Shown here piece after piece: positions 1 to 6,690 of a stretch of DNA of 10,258 nt. A program made the translations under genes and the position numbers. The notes below the pieces were generated by a model. The model saw only the letters and a program-made list of their open reading frames with translations, ran no database searches and was not told the origin of the DNA. Source of the DNA: an uncultured Collinsella sp. (lineage in GTDB: Bacteria; Actinomycetota; Coriobacteriia; Coriobacteriales; Coriobacteriaceae); NCBI GenBank assembly GCA_900751755.1, contig CAADSP010000020.1:1-10258 (forward strand), given 5' to 3'. Position 1 is the first letter of the stretch; each line of letters starts with the position of its first letter.

Positions 1-1
1 C

Positions 2-127
2 GAGCTATACAGCGGGCATATGCACCATCTGAGGGAGCAGGTCAATGGCGTGCCCGAGCCCGAGACGCGGCGTCTATACGAGCGCTTGGTGGAGGGGCGG
101 CTCAATCGCGTGCTGGTCGAGCGATAA
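2..127 (+). CDS. C-terminal tail of an unidentified protein (partial)
   Basis: An open frame runs from the window edge to a TAA at 125-127 and encodes 41 residues. The peptide is charged and looks helical, with EPETRRLYERLVEGRLNRVL as its core. The pattern 'P-E-P-E-T-R-x-L-Y-E-R-L' resembles the last helix of bacterial transcriptional activator (BTAD/TPR-like) domains, but 41 residues are too few to assign a family, so no function is proposed. Codon use looks natural for this GC-rich genome, and the frame stops just before the convergent yhbY terminator, which supports a real gene end. The start lies outside the window. Confidence 0.55.
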   Translation, partial: ELYSGHMHHLREQVNGVPEPETRRLYERLVEGRLNRVLVER

Positions 128-159
128 AAAACGGGCGCCCGAAGTACTTGGGCACCCGT
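126..159 (-). terminator. Intrinsic terminator of yhbY
   Basis: Read on the minus strand, a 10-bp stem (150-159 with 131-140, including one G-U pair) closes a 9-nt loop (141-149) and is followed by six T residues (131-126). On the plus strand the wobble becomes a C-A mismatch and no T-run follows, so the site is oriented for yhbY. It lies about 37 nt past the yhbY stop and overlaps the stop codon of the convergent partial gene. Confidence 0.85.
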
Positions 160-196
160 AAGCTTGCTATGTGTTGGCTCGCCGGATCATTGGCTC

Positions 197-496
197 TTAG
201 ACGAGCTTGATCTTCTCGATGTCCTTGCGCGAGGACTCGCGATACAGCGAGAACTTGCGGCCGATGACCTGGACGACCTCGGCGCGGCAACGCTCAGCGA
301 GCTCTTCGGCGGCCTCGCGGGCGGAAAGGCTGGAGCCATCGAGCACGGAGCACTTAACGAGCTCGTGCTTCTCCAGGTAGGCGACCGTCTGCTCGACGGT
401 GCCCTCGTTGACGTCGGACTTGCCGATGATGATGGCGGGGTTGAGGTGATGGGCCATGCTGCGAAGCTGCTTGACCTGGGCTCCTGTCAGTGCCAT
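197..496 (-). CDS. yhbY: YhbY/CRS1 family ribosome-assembly RNA-binding protein
   Basis: A 99-residue protein matching the length of bacterial YhbY (YqeI), a single CRS1/YhbY (CRM) domain that binds RNA and associates with the pre-50S ribosomal subunit. Visible family features are the N-terminal 'LTGxQxxxLRxxAHxLxP' helix, the GxxG-like loop GKSD at 25-28 in 'AIIIGKSDVNEGTV', and the C-terminal strand VQVIGRKFSLYR at 75-86, whose 'IGxxxxLYR' is the family signature. The start is an ATG at 496-494. The upstream bases (AAAGCGAG region) give only a weak ribosome site. The gene is transcribed away from the methyltransferase gene across a 158-nt gap and has its own terminator, so it may be a single-gene unit. 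Cytoplasmic. The identification is firm. Confidence 0.93.
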   Translation of the reverse strand: MALTGAQVKQLRSMAHHLNPAIIIGKSDVNEGTVEQTVAYLEKHELVKCSVLDGSSLSAREAAEELAERCRAEVVQVIGRKFSLYRESSRKDIEKIKLV

Positions 497-522
497 GGGT
501 TCTCGCTTTCTATGTATGGGGC

Positions 523-537
523 GCCCCGCGACGGGGC
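523..537. other. Short GC hairpin in the yhbY leader
   Basis: GCCCCG (523-528) and CGGGGC (532-537) form a perfect 6-bp stem with a CGA loop, 27 nt upstream of the yhbY start. There is no T-run on either strand, so it is not a convincing terminator. It may be a leader structure of yhbY or a weak end for the methyltransferase transcript. The rest of 541-654 shows no clear promoter or gene. Confidence 0.35.
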
Positions 538-654
538 CTTAATCTACGTGAGCTGTCCCACGATAGCGCAGGAACGGCGCGGTGTGGAGCGCATTTGCCC
601 AGTTCAAAAAGAATGCGGATGCCGAGTGAGTGGGCGGTGCGGGCTGCGAACAGG

Positions 655-1542
655 CTATGAGCTGGGCGCAGAGACCGGCTCCCATGCAATAAACGCCCAA
701 CGAACCTTACGGACATGATCGAGCATATAGCGCCCCTGCGGCACGCCCTTGGAGCCCGGCTCACCAGCATGGGGGTTCTCAATCATGTGTTGAGCGATAT
801 AGTCGCGCAGGCGATCGATCTTATCCTCGTTGCCATGCTCAAGCATGCGGGAAAAGTCTGCCACGCCCGCTTCAAGGCTATCGAAGGTATCGCGACGAGG
901 TGATTCAAAGTATGTAACCTGCGGCAGGGCACCCATCTGAATGAGGATATTGAAGGCGTACACAAAGCCATTGCTGCGGGTAACCGAGGCACCGATGGCG
1001 TTCATCAGGTGCAGGTCATAGCGCGGGCTGGAGTTGGCGACCATCGTGACGGCACAACGACGACGAGCCGTACGATCAAGCTTGGCAAGCGCGCCTTTTA
1101 GATTGGTCGTCGTAACCGAACGACTGGCAAAGGCAACATCCACCGCTTTCGCGACCGGTCCAACCAAATCCCAGTCATCATCCCAAGCAAGCTCAAGCGG
1201 CGTTATGCGCCCCTCGAGCCCGTAGTACTCAATGCCGGCATCAAGCGTGCCCAACATGGCAGGGGAAAAATCAGCGGCAATCACGGGATGCCCGTCTTGC
1301 GCAAGCGGAATAGCAATCGATCCAGCTCCACACCCCATATCGAGCACCGACTCACCAGGCTTTAACGCCAACAGCTTTATAAAATCCTGAGCATAAGGGG
1401 CAGTCTCCAACGGCCGAAAATGCCGAGCCCGCTTATCCCATTCAAAAGAATCATCAGCCCGCCGCTGAGCAGCCTGCAAGCGCATCCACTCCTGATTCCA
1501 ATCAGCAGAAAGAAGCTCAGAGCGAGCATCCCCATCAACCAC
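655..1542 (-). CDS. Class I SAM-dependent methyltransferase
   Basis: A 295-residue protein with a Rossmann-type SAM-binding core. Motif I is VLDMGCGAG (66-74). The acidic end of strand beta-2 is in VIAADFS (87-93, D91), followed by SPAML, as in the Methyltransf_11/25 group. About 60 residues precede the core (including WDKRARHF), and a long C-terminal part (after about 170) probably forms the substrate lid. The substrate cannot be told from sequence. The start is chosen as GTG at 1542-1540, because AGGAGG lies exactly 7 nt upstream. The frame stays open for 20 more codons to an ATG at 1602, but these would read through the ribosome site and a terminator hairpin and encode an artificial hydrophobic stretch. 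The gene lies downstream of the PFL-family gene, but a 318-nt gap with terminator and palindrome separates them. Cytoplasmic. Confidence 0.85.
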   Translation of the reverse strand: MVDGDARSELLSADWNQEWMRLQAAQRRADDSFEWDKRARHFRPLETAPYAQDFIKLLALKPGESVLDMGCGAGSIAIPLAQDGHPVIAADFSPAMLGTLDAGIEYYGLEGRITPLELAWDDDWDLVGPVAKAVDVAFASRSVTTTNLKGALAKLDRTARRRCAVTMVANSSPRYDLHLMNAIGASVTRSNGFVYAFNILIQMGALPQVTYFESPRRDTFDSLEAGVADFSRMLEHGNEDKIDRLRDYIAQHMIENPHAGEPGSKGVPQGRYMLDHVRKVRWAFIAWEPVSAPSS

Positions 1543-1549
1543 GGGCCAA

Positions 1550-1555
1550 CCTCCT
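1550..1555 (-). promoter_or_regulatory. Ribosome binding site deciding the methyltransferase start
   Basis: A perfect AGGAGG on the minus strand lies 7 nt before the GTG at 1542-1540. It outweighs the upstream in-frame ATG at 1602, which has no comparable ribosome site. It lies only 6 nt after the T-run of the hairpin at 1562-1593. Confidence 0.85.
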
Positions 1556-1561
1556 AGCAAC

Positions 1562-1593
1562 AAAAAAGCGACTCCTCCCAAAAGAAGAGCCGC
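1562..1593 (-). terminator. Intrinsic terminator or attenuator directly before the methyltransferase gene
   Basis: On the minus strand GCGGCTCTTC (1593-1584) pairs with GAGGAGTCGC (1577-1568) over 10 bp including two G-U pairs, with a 6-nt loop and then six T residues (1567-1562). This is a textbook intrinsic terminator. It could end the PFL-family transcript, whose stop is about 270 nt upstream. However, it ends only 6 nt before the methyltransferase ribosome site, leaving no room for a promoter in between. The methyltransferase must therefore be read through it or be controlled by it as an attenuator. Confidence 0.75.
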
Positions 1594-1708
1594 AACCAGC
1601 ATATATCAGAAAGAACCGTTCCAACGCCAAACCGCCCTCACAACCAAGGCGGGCAGGAGCGAAGCGACTGCCATACGGGATAGAACCCAACTGAGGTCCC
1701 GTTGTGCG
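1594..1708. other. Non-coding leader/spacer between palindrome and terminator
   Basis: No credible gene. A weak minus-strand -10-like TATATG lies near 1605-1600 without a good -35. A 5-bp stem (1632-1636 with 1648-1652) is the only local fold. If the methyltransferase has its own promoter, it should lie here, upstream of the terminator-like hairpin. Confidence 0.4.
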
Positions 1709-1842
1709 GGAGCCCCGGGGAGGGCAAATATATAAGGTCGATCGCGAGTTCCGCACGAGCCGGAGAGCACTTAATGTGCTCTCCGTGCGAGTCAGGACTG
1801 TCCGAGCAGGCGACCTTATATATTTGCCCTCCCCGGGGCTCC
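1709..1842. repeat. Perfect 32-bp inverted repeat with 70-bp folding spacer
   Basis: Bases 1709-1740 are the exact reverse complement of 1811-1842. Each arm is GC-rich at its outer end (GGAGCCCCGGGGAGGGC) with an AT core (AAATATATAAGG). The spacer (1741-1810) contains its own 10-bp hairpin, CGGAGAGCAC/GTGCTCTCCG (1761-1770 with 1776-1785), with loop TTAAT and a possible 5-bp extension (1752-1756 with 1785-1789). On the same symmetry axis, CTGAGG at 1691-1696 is mirrored by CCTCAG at 1855-1860, so the dyad may span 1691-1860 and abut the PFL-family stop codon. There is no T-run beyond either arm, so it is not a simple terminator. No obvious target-site duplication flanks it. It could be a miniature mobile element, a cruciform, an RNase III-type RNA hairpin or an invertible segment. 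Confidence 0.9.
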
Positions 1843-1860
1843 TCGCCAGTCCCCCCTCAG

Positions 1861-3225
1861 CTAGTTCTTCAGCGAGTTCAGCGGTGCCGGGAAGCGTCCG
1901 CCACGGTGGGCAAGCACGGTGCCGGCGTTGGGGTTCACCGGCATGATGGGCGCACGGCCGAACAGGCCACCGTACTCGACGCAGTCGCCCACGCCCTTGC
2001 CGATGGCAGGAATCACGCGGACGGCCGTGGTCTTGTTGTTGATGACGCCGATGGCCATCTCGTCGGCGATGATGCCGGCGATGGTCTCGACCGGAGTGTC
2101 GCCGGGGATGGCGATCATGTCCAGGCCAACGGAGCACACGCAGGTCATGGCCTCGAGCTTCTCGAGCGAAAGCGCACCGGCCTCGACGGCGGCGATCATG
2201 CCGGCATCCTCGGACACGGGGATAAAGGCGCCGGAGAGACCGCCCACGCTGGAACTGGCCATAACGCCGCCCTTCTTGACGGCATCGTTGAGCATGGCGA
2301 GCGCGCAGGTCGTGCCGGGGCCACCGCAGGTGCCCACGCCGATGATCTCGAGGATGCGCGCGACGGAGTCGCCGATGGCAGGCGTGGGCGCCAGCGACAG
2401 GTCGACAATGCCCTTCTCGACACCCAGACGATGGGCGGCCTCGCGGCTCATGAGCTCGCCGGCACGGGTGATCTTAAAGGCGGTCTGCTTGATCTTTTCG
2501 GCGACTTCCATCATCGATGCGGAATCGGGCAGCGTCTCCAGGGCTGCGGCCATAACGCCGGGGCCCGAGACGCCTACGTTGATGACGGCGTCGGCCTCGC
2601 CACCGCCGTGGACGGCGCCCGCCATAAACGGGGAGTCCTCGACCATGTTGGCAAAGCAGACAAACTTGGAAGCGCCGACGGAATCCTGGTCGGCCGTGAG
2701 CTTGGCGGCATCGATGATGGTCTGGGCGGCCATGAGCACGGCGTCCATGTTGATACCGGCGCGCAGGCTGGCGACGTTGACGCTGGAGCAGACACGGCTC
2801 GTGGTGGCGAGCGCCTGGGGGATGGACTGGATGACGCGGCGGTCGGCGTCGCCGATGCCCTTCTGGACGAGTGCGGAGAAGCCGCCCAGGTAATCGATGC
2901 CGAGCGTCTCTGCCGCGCGGTCGAGGGCGTGCGCGATGGGGGTGAGGTCCTCATCCTTGCAGCACGCGGCAATCTGCGCTACCGGGGTGACGGAAACGCG
3001 CTTGTTGACGATGGGGATACCGTACTCGCGCTCGAGGTTCTCGGCGGTCTCGACCAGATGCTCAGCCGTGTGCGTCACGTGGTCGTAGATCTTCGTGCAC
3101 ATGCGGTCGAGGTTCTCGTCACCGCAACCCATGAGCGAAACACCCATGGTGATGGTCCTGATGTCGAGGTTCTGCTCCTCAACCATGCCGCGGGTTTCCG
3201 CGATTTCTGCGGGCGTGATCGCCAT
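1861..3225 (-). CDS. PFL family protein (UPF0210/DUF711)
   Basis: A 454-residue protein with the length and conserved blocks of UPF0210, a family with a pyruvate-formate-lyase/ribonucleotide-reductase-like barrel but no established reaction. Recognisable blocks are TITMGVSLMGC near the N-terminus, GIPIVNKRVSVTPVAQIA (about 69-86), GGFSALVQKG, CSSVNVASLRAGINMDAV, FMAGAVHGGGEADAVINVGV, AFKITRAGELMSREAA, KKGGVMASSSVGGLSGAFI, AMTCVCSVGLDMIAIPGDTP and the C-terminal GRAPIMPVN. There is a Cys-Cys pair at 88-89, but no glycyl-radical motif, so it is not a true PFL. The start is ATG 3225-3223, preceded by AGGAG at 3237-3233 (7-nt spacing). An ATG at 3282 would run through the upstream hairpin and promoter. 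The gene follows metH after 108 nt. The ACT-domain partner (UPF0237) that often neighbours this family is not in the window. Confidence 0.93.
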   Translation of the reverse strand: MAITPAEIAETRGMVEEQNLDIRTITMGVSLMGCGDENLDRMCTKIYDHVTHTAEHLVETAENLEREYGIPIVNKRVSVTPVAQIAACCKDEDLTPIAHALDRAAETLGIDYLGGFSALVQKGIGDADRRVIQSIPQALATTSRVCSSVNVASLRAGINMDAVLMAAQTIIDAAKLTADQDSVGASKFVCFANMVEDSPFMAGAVHGGGEADAVINVGVSGPGVMAAALETLPDSASMMEVAEKIKQTAFKITRAGELMSREAAHRLGVEKGIVDLSLAPTPAIGDSVARILEIIGVGTCGGPGTTCALAMLNDAVKKGGVMASSSVGGLSGAFIPVSEDAGMIAAVEAGALSLEKLEAMTCVCSVGLDMIAIPGDTPVETIAGIIADEMAIGVINNKTTAVRVIPAIGKGVGDCVEYGGLFGRAPIMPVNPNAGTVLAHRGGRFPAPLNSLKN

Positions 3226-3260
3226 CCTTGCGCTCCTATCTGCCAAAACGAGCATAGCCT

Positions 3261-3289
3261 TATCTATTCTAACGTGCCGCACGTGCCAA
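3261..3289 (-). promoter_or_regulatory. Possible promoter of the PFL-family gene
   Basis: On the minus strand TTGGCA (3289-3284) and TAGATA (3266-3261) are separated by 17 nt and would start a transcript about 30 nt before the ATG at 3225. The -10 match is poor (3 of 6) and TAGAAT nearby is an alternative with wrong spacing. The -35 lies inside the hairpin at 3271-3308. This is a tentative assignment from pattern only. Confidence 0.3.
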
Positions 3290-3308
3290 GTGGCGCATGC
3301 GGCACGTT
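3271..3308. terminator. Hairpin between metH and the PFL-family gene
   Basis: AACGTGCCGC (3271-3280) pairs perfectly with GCGGCACGTT (3299-3308). The 18-nt interior can pair further (for example GCC 3285-3287 with GGC 3292-3294). It lies 26 nt past the metH stop, as expected for a metH terminator. However, on the minus strand only TT and then AGAAT follow the stem, so termination would be inefficient or Rho-assisted. The four T residues follow the stem only on the plus strand. Confidence 0.5.
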
Positions 3309-3333
3309 TTGGTGCTCGGTTGTTTCCGTTGTG

Positions 3334-5892
3334 TTACTGCCCAAAGACCTCTTCGGCGATGCGCGCGCTCTCGGCGGCGTCCTTGGCGTAGTAGTCCGCG
3401 CCGATCTGCTTGGCGTATTCGGGGGTGAGTACGGCGCCGCCTACGATGATCTTGACGCCCGGCACCTCAGTATGAAGCAGCTTGATGGTCTCCTCCATGG
3501 CGACGACCGTGGTAGTCATAAGCGCCGAGAGGCCGACGAGTTTGATATCGCGCTCCTTGACGGTCTTGAGTACCTCCTGCGGATCGACGTCGCGGCCCAG
3601 GTCAAAGACGGTATAGCCGTAGTTATCGAGCAGCATCTTGACGATGTTCTTACCGATGTCGTGGATGTCGCCCTTGACGGTGGCCACGCAGATCTTGCCC
3701 TTGTCGGCAATCTCGCCGGCGGGCATCAGGCGTTTGATGGTGTCGAAGCCCACACGCGCGGCCTCGGCCGAGGCCATGAGCTGCGGCAGGAAGAACTTGC
3801 CCCGGTCAAAGAGGATGCCAACCTCGTCGAGGGCGGGGATAAAGTGATTGTTGATGAGGTCCATGGCGTCGTGGTCTGCCAGCAGACGCTCGGTTTCGGC
3901 AGCGATCTCGCCTTTGCGGCCCGAGACGACCATGTGGCGGATGGGGTCGTCGTTGCCATCGGCGCCGACGGTGCCAGCAGCGGGCGCGGCGTCGGTCGAT
4001 GCGGCCTGAGCTGCTGCCGGGTTTGCGGCGATCTTATACGGATCGGTCCAGCCGGCGTAGCGCTCGATGTATCCGGTCGAGCCCTCGTCCTCAACGCTCA
4101 ACACACGATAACTGTAGACGGTATCCATAAAGCGCTTGGAACCCGGGTTCATGATGGGGGCGTCCAGGCCCGCGCCAAAAGCGGCGGCCAAAAAGACCGA
4201 GCCCAGCAGCGGGCGGGCAGGCAGGCCAAAGCTGATGTTCGACACGCCGAGCGCGCACTTGACGCCCAGACGCTCCTTACACAGGGACATGGCGCGTAGG
4301 ATCTGCTCGGCCTGGCGTTGATTAGTCGAGGCGGTCATGACCAGGCAGTCGATGAGGATGCGGTCCGGTCCGATGCCGTAGCGGGCAGCCTCGGCCACGA
4401 TGCGTTCGGCGATGGCAAAGCGGGCCTCGGCGGTATCGGGGATGCCGCCTTCATCGAGCGTAAGTCCGACAACGTTGGTGCCGTAGTGGGCGACCAGCGG
4501 AAAGATCTCATCCATGATCTGCTGCTTGCCATTGACCGAGTTGATGATGGGCTTGCCGGCGTAGCGGCGCACGGCGGCCTCGACGGCTGCGGGGTCGGTG
4601 GAGTCGATTTGCAGCGGCAGCAGCGTGGAGCCCTGGAGCTGTTCGGTCGCCTGTTGGATGATCTTGACCTCGTCGATCTCGGGCAGGCCTACGTTGACGT
4701 CCAGGATGTCGGCGCCTTGTTCCTGCTGGCTGATGCCCTGGCTCACGACGTAGTCCAGGTCGCCGTCGCGCAGGGCCTGCTGCAGGCGCTTTTTGCCGGT
4801 GGGATTGATGCGCTCGCCGATGACGGCGATCTTGTGGCCGTCGCAGGGAAGGTCCACGACCGTTTGGGCACTCGTGACCGACATGCTGGGCTTGCGGCGG
4901 CGCGGGCTGGGCGTGTGGTTATCGATAAGCGTGCGCAAGGCCGCCATGTGCGCCGGCGTGGTACCGCAGCAGCCGCCCACGACGCTCACGCCGTCGGCGA
5001 TCATGCCGGCGACGGCTTCGGCGTATTCGGGGGCCTGGATATCAAAGACGGTATTGCCGTCGTCGTCCACGTGGGGCAGTCCTGCGTTGGCCTGCACCAT
5101 AACAGGCTTGTCGGTAACGGTGAGCATACGTGCGGCGAGTCCTCGGAGCTCGGCCGGTCCTTGGCTGCAGTTGATGCCCAAAACGTCGGCGCCGATGGCG
5201 TCGAGCGTGATGGCGGCCACCTCGGGACTCGTTCCCAGGAAGGTGCGACCGTCTTCCTCAAAGGTCATGGTGGCAAAGACGGGCAGGTCGGAGTTCTCGC
5301 GGCAGGCGAGGACCGCCGCCTTGATCTCGGCCAGGTCGGTCATAGTCTCGATAATAAAGAGGTCCACACCCGCGGCGACGCCGGCGCGCACTTCCTCGGC
5401 AAAGAGGTCGTAGGCCTCGTCGAAGCTCAGGGTACCCAGGGGGCGAAGCAGCGCGCCGATGGGGCCGATGTCACCGGCGACGTAGCGGGCGCCGGCCTCG
5501 CGGGCACAGGTGACGGCCGCGGCAAAGACGTCTGCCACGGTGGCGGCACCGTCGAGCTTGTGGGCGTTGGCGCCAAAGGTGTTGGCGGTGATCACGTCGC
5601 AGCCGGCCTCGACGTACTGACGCTGAATGTCGGTAATGACCTGGGGTTCCTCAAAGTTGAGCAGCTCGGGCAGGGCGCCCGCCTTCATGCCGGCGGCCTG
5701 CAACATGGTGCCCATGCCGCCGTCGAACAGCAGGTGTCCCGTGCCCTCGATGGCCGCACGCAGGCGATCGTCCTTAATGCGCAGATCGTCGATCGTGCGC
5801 GTCTTGTACGTGGCACCGTTGCGACGTGCGGCATCAACGGGTGCCGCCAATGCAGTGCCGTCAGAATCATGAGTGATAAGCGGAGTAAACAT
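3334..5892 (-). CDS. metH: Cobalamin-dependent methionine synthase without reactivation domain
   Basis: An 852-residue MetH that transfers the methyl group of 5-methyl-THF through cobalamin to homocysteine, giving methionine. Domains: a homocysteine-binding barrel (about 50-330; LLFDGGMGTML; zinc cysteines C242 in GINCSQGP and C308-C309 in GGCCGTTPAH); a pterin-binding barrel (about 353-600; IGERINPTGKK, ILDVNVG); an Ala/Asp-rich linker (about 622-648); a B12 cap (about 650-735); and a B12-binding Rossmann domain (about 735-852) with D742-x-H744-x-x-G747 in GDIHDIGKN, H744 being the expected lower cobalt ligand. E. coli MetH is about 1,200 residues. The C-terminal AdoMet-dependent reactivation domain is absent here and is encoded by the adjacent upstream gene. 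The first 45 or so residues are an extra N-terminal segment of no known role. The start ATG (5892-5890) has AGGAG 6 nt upstream. Cytoplasmic. Confidence 0.95.
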   Translation of the reverse strand: MFTPLITHDSDGTALAAPVDAARRNGATYKTRTIDDLRIKDDRLRAAIEGTGHLLFDGGMGTMLQAAGMKAGALPELLNFEEPQVITDIQRQYVEAGCDVITANTFGANAHKLDGAATVADVFAAAVTCAREAGARYVAGDIGPIGALLRPLGTLSFDEAYDLFAEEVRAGVAAGVDLFIIETMTDLAEIKAAVLACRENSDLPVFATMTFEEDGRTFLGTSPEVAAITLDAIGADVLGINCSQGPAELRGLAARMLTVTDKPVMVQANAGLPHVDDDGNTVFDIQAPEYAEAVAGMIADGVSVVGGCCGTTPAHMAALRTLIDNHTPSPRRRKPSMSVTSAQTVVDLPCDGHKIAVIGERINPTGKKRLQQALRDGDLDYVVSQGISQQEQGADILDVNVGLPEIDEVKIIQQATEQLQGSTLLPLQIDSTDPAAVEAAVRRYAGKPIINSVNGKQQIMDEIFPLVAHYGTNVVGLTLDEGGIPDTAEARFAIAERIVAEAARYGIGPDRILIDCLVMTASTNQRQAEQILRAMSLCKERLGVKCALGVSNISFGLPARPLLGSVFLAAAFGAGLDAPIMNPGSKRFMDTVYSYRVLSVEDEGSTGYIERYAGWTDPYKIAANPAAAQAASTDAAPAAGTVGADGNDDPIRHMVVSGRKGEIAAETERLLADHDAMDLINNHFIPALDEVGILFDRGKFFLPQLMASAEAARVGFDTIKRLMPAGEIADKGKICVATVKGDIHDIGKNIVKMLLDNYGYTVFDLGRDVDPQEVLKTVKERDIKLVGLSALMTTTVVAMEETIKLLHTEVPGVKIIVGGAVLTPEYAKQIGADYYAKDAAESARIAEEVFGQ

Positions 5893-5898
5893 CGAGGG

Positions 5899-5903
5899 CT
5901 CCT
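5899..5903 (-). promoter_or_regulatory. metH ribosome site overlapping the upstream stop codon
   Basis: AGGAG (5903-5899) lies 6 nt before the metH ATG and overlaps the TAG stop (5904-5902) of the reactivation-protein gene in the string TAGGAG. This favours translational coupling of the two subunits. Confidence 0.85.
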
Positions 5904-6690
5904 AATGGCTGGAATAGCAGGTGGTGTGGGCGGCACGGAAGCGGCAGTTCTCGCGCATGCGGCAGATATTGCAGGTGGGGCGGGTCTGGGCGTCGTGGAC
6001 TTCGCCGTCGAACAGGCCGATCACCGCGGTCACGCTTTTGGTGGGCATGAGCAGGCTGGTGGGCGTGACGGTCAGGCCGATGAGCCGCGTGGCGTTGAGC
6101 GCGTGGACGATCGAGCGCTGGGCCGAGAGCGGGCAGTCGCCGTAGCCGGGACTAAAGCGCCAGTTGCCGGCGAGCCCATGAACGGCGGCGTCCGTCTTGA
6201 CCTGCTGGTCCATTTGCTCAACGGCGGCTTCCACGTAAGCGGAGCACGCGGCGTCGAGCACGGCGCCCTCCAGGGGATGTTGGGCTCCCGTGGTGCGCAG
6301 GCGACGTTCGGCGTCCATGCCGAGGGTGCATGCCATGAGCGCGGCCATGCGGGCGTCCTTAAGATGACGATAGATATCGCGACCCCGCAGCTCAACATTG
6401 GTGCCGACCAGGCGAATGCAAGGCTTGCCCTGCTCGTCCACGCCCGTGGCATCGATGGCAAATACGCGGCGCACGCCACGGGGCTCAATGTCCAGTTCCA
6501 GACGTTCAACGACAAGCTCAATACGTCGTGACAGTTCGGGCTCAATCTGCTGGCCGCCGTAACCCAGATACCGTAGCATCTCGGCACGGTCGACACGGGG
6601 ATGGTGCGCAGCATCGATACGGTAGAGCGCCGGCGACGCAAGGTCGGCCGGCACTTCGACAGTGGTTGTATCGATGTGCGGTTTTTCCAT
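5902..6690 (-). CDS. Stand-alone methionine synthase reactivation-domain protein
   Basis: A 262-residue protein matching the 'vitamin B12-dependent methionine synthase activation domain' family (Met_synt_B12). It would supply in trans the module that binds AdoMet and remethylates MetH when cobalamin is oxidised to cob(II)alamin. Key features are RFSPGYGDCPLS (178-189), equivalent to the AdoMet-binding RxxxGY motif of E. coli MetH, and MPTKSVTAVIG (215-225). The N-terminal part (35-110) includes the 'RAEMLRYLGYGGQ' segment common in such proteins. The C-terminus has four cysteines, C240, C243, C249 and C258, of which the first three form C-x2-C-x5-C, a possible metal or Fe-S site. The start is ATG 6690-6688, overlapping the metF TAA by one base (TAATG). 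A longer frame upstream would run through metF and encodes unlikely Arg/Pro-rich sequence. A split MetH like this is known from Thermotoga maritima (TM0268/TM0269). Confidence 0.88.
   Translation of the reverse strand: MEKPHIDTTTVEVPADLASPALYRIDAAHHPRVDRAEMLRYLGYGGQQIEPELSRRIELVVERLELDIEPRGVRRVFAIDATGVDEQGKPCIRLVGTNVELRGRDIYRHLKDARMAALMACTLGMDAERRLRTTGAQHPLEGAVLDAACSAYVEAAVEQMDQQVKTDAAVHGLAGNWRFSPGYGDCPLSAQRSIVHALNATRLIGLTVTPTSLLMPTKSVTAVIGLFDGEVHDAQTRPTCNICRMRENCRFRAAHTTCYSSH

Noticed and set aside
1709..1842. Reading the inverted repeat as a simple bidirectional terminator
   Set aside because: The stem is far too long, the spacer is 70 bp and no T-run follows either arm. A separate normal terminator is present at 1562-1593.
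3226..3282. Longer start of the PFL-family protein at 3282
   Set aside because: The ATG at 3225 has a good AGGAG at 7 nt and matches the family N-terminus and length.
1702..6531. Two very long plus-strand open frames (about 865 and 737 codons) opposite the PFL-family and metH operon genes
   Set aside because: They are antisense shadows caused by GC-biased third positions. Their proteins are low-complexity Gly/Asp/Ala/His-rich with no recognisable domain, while the opposite strand encodes clear families.
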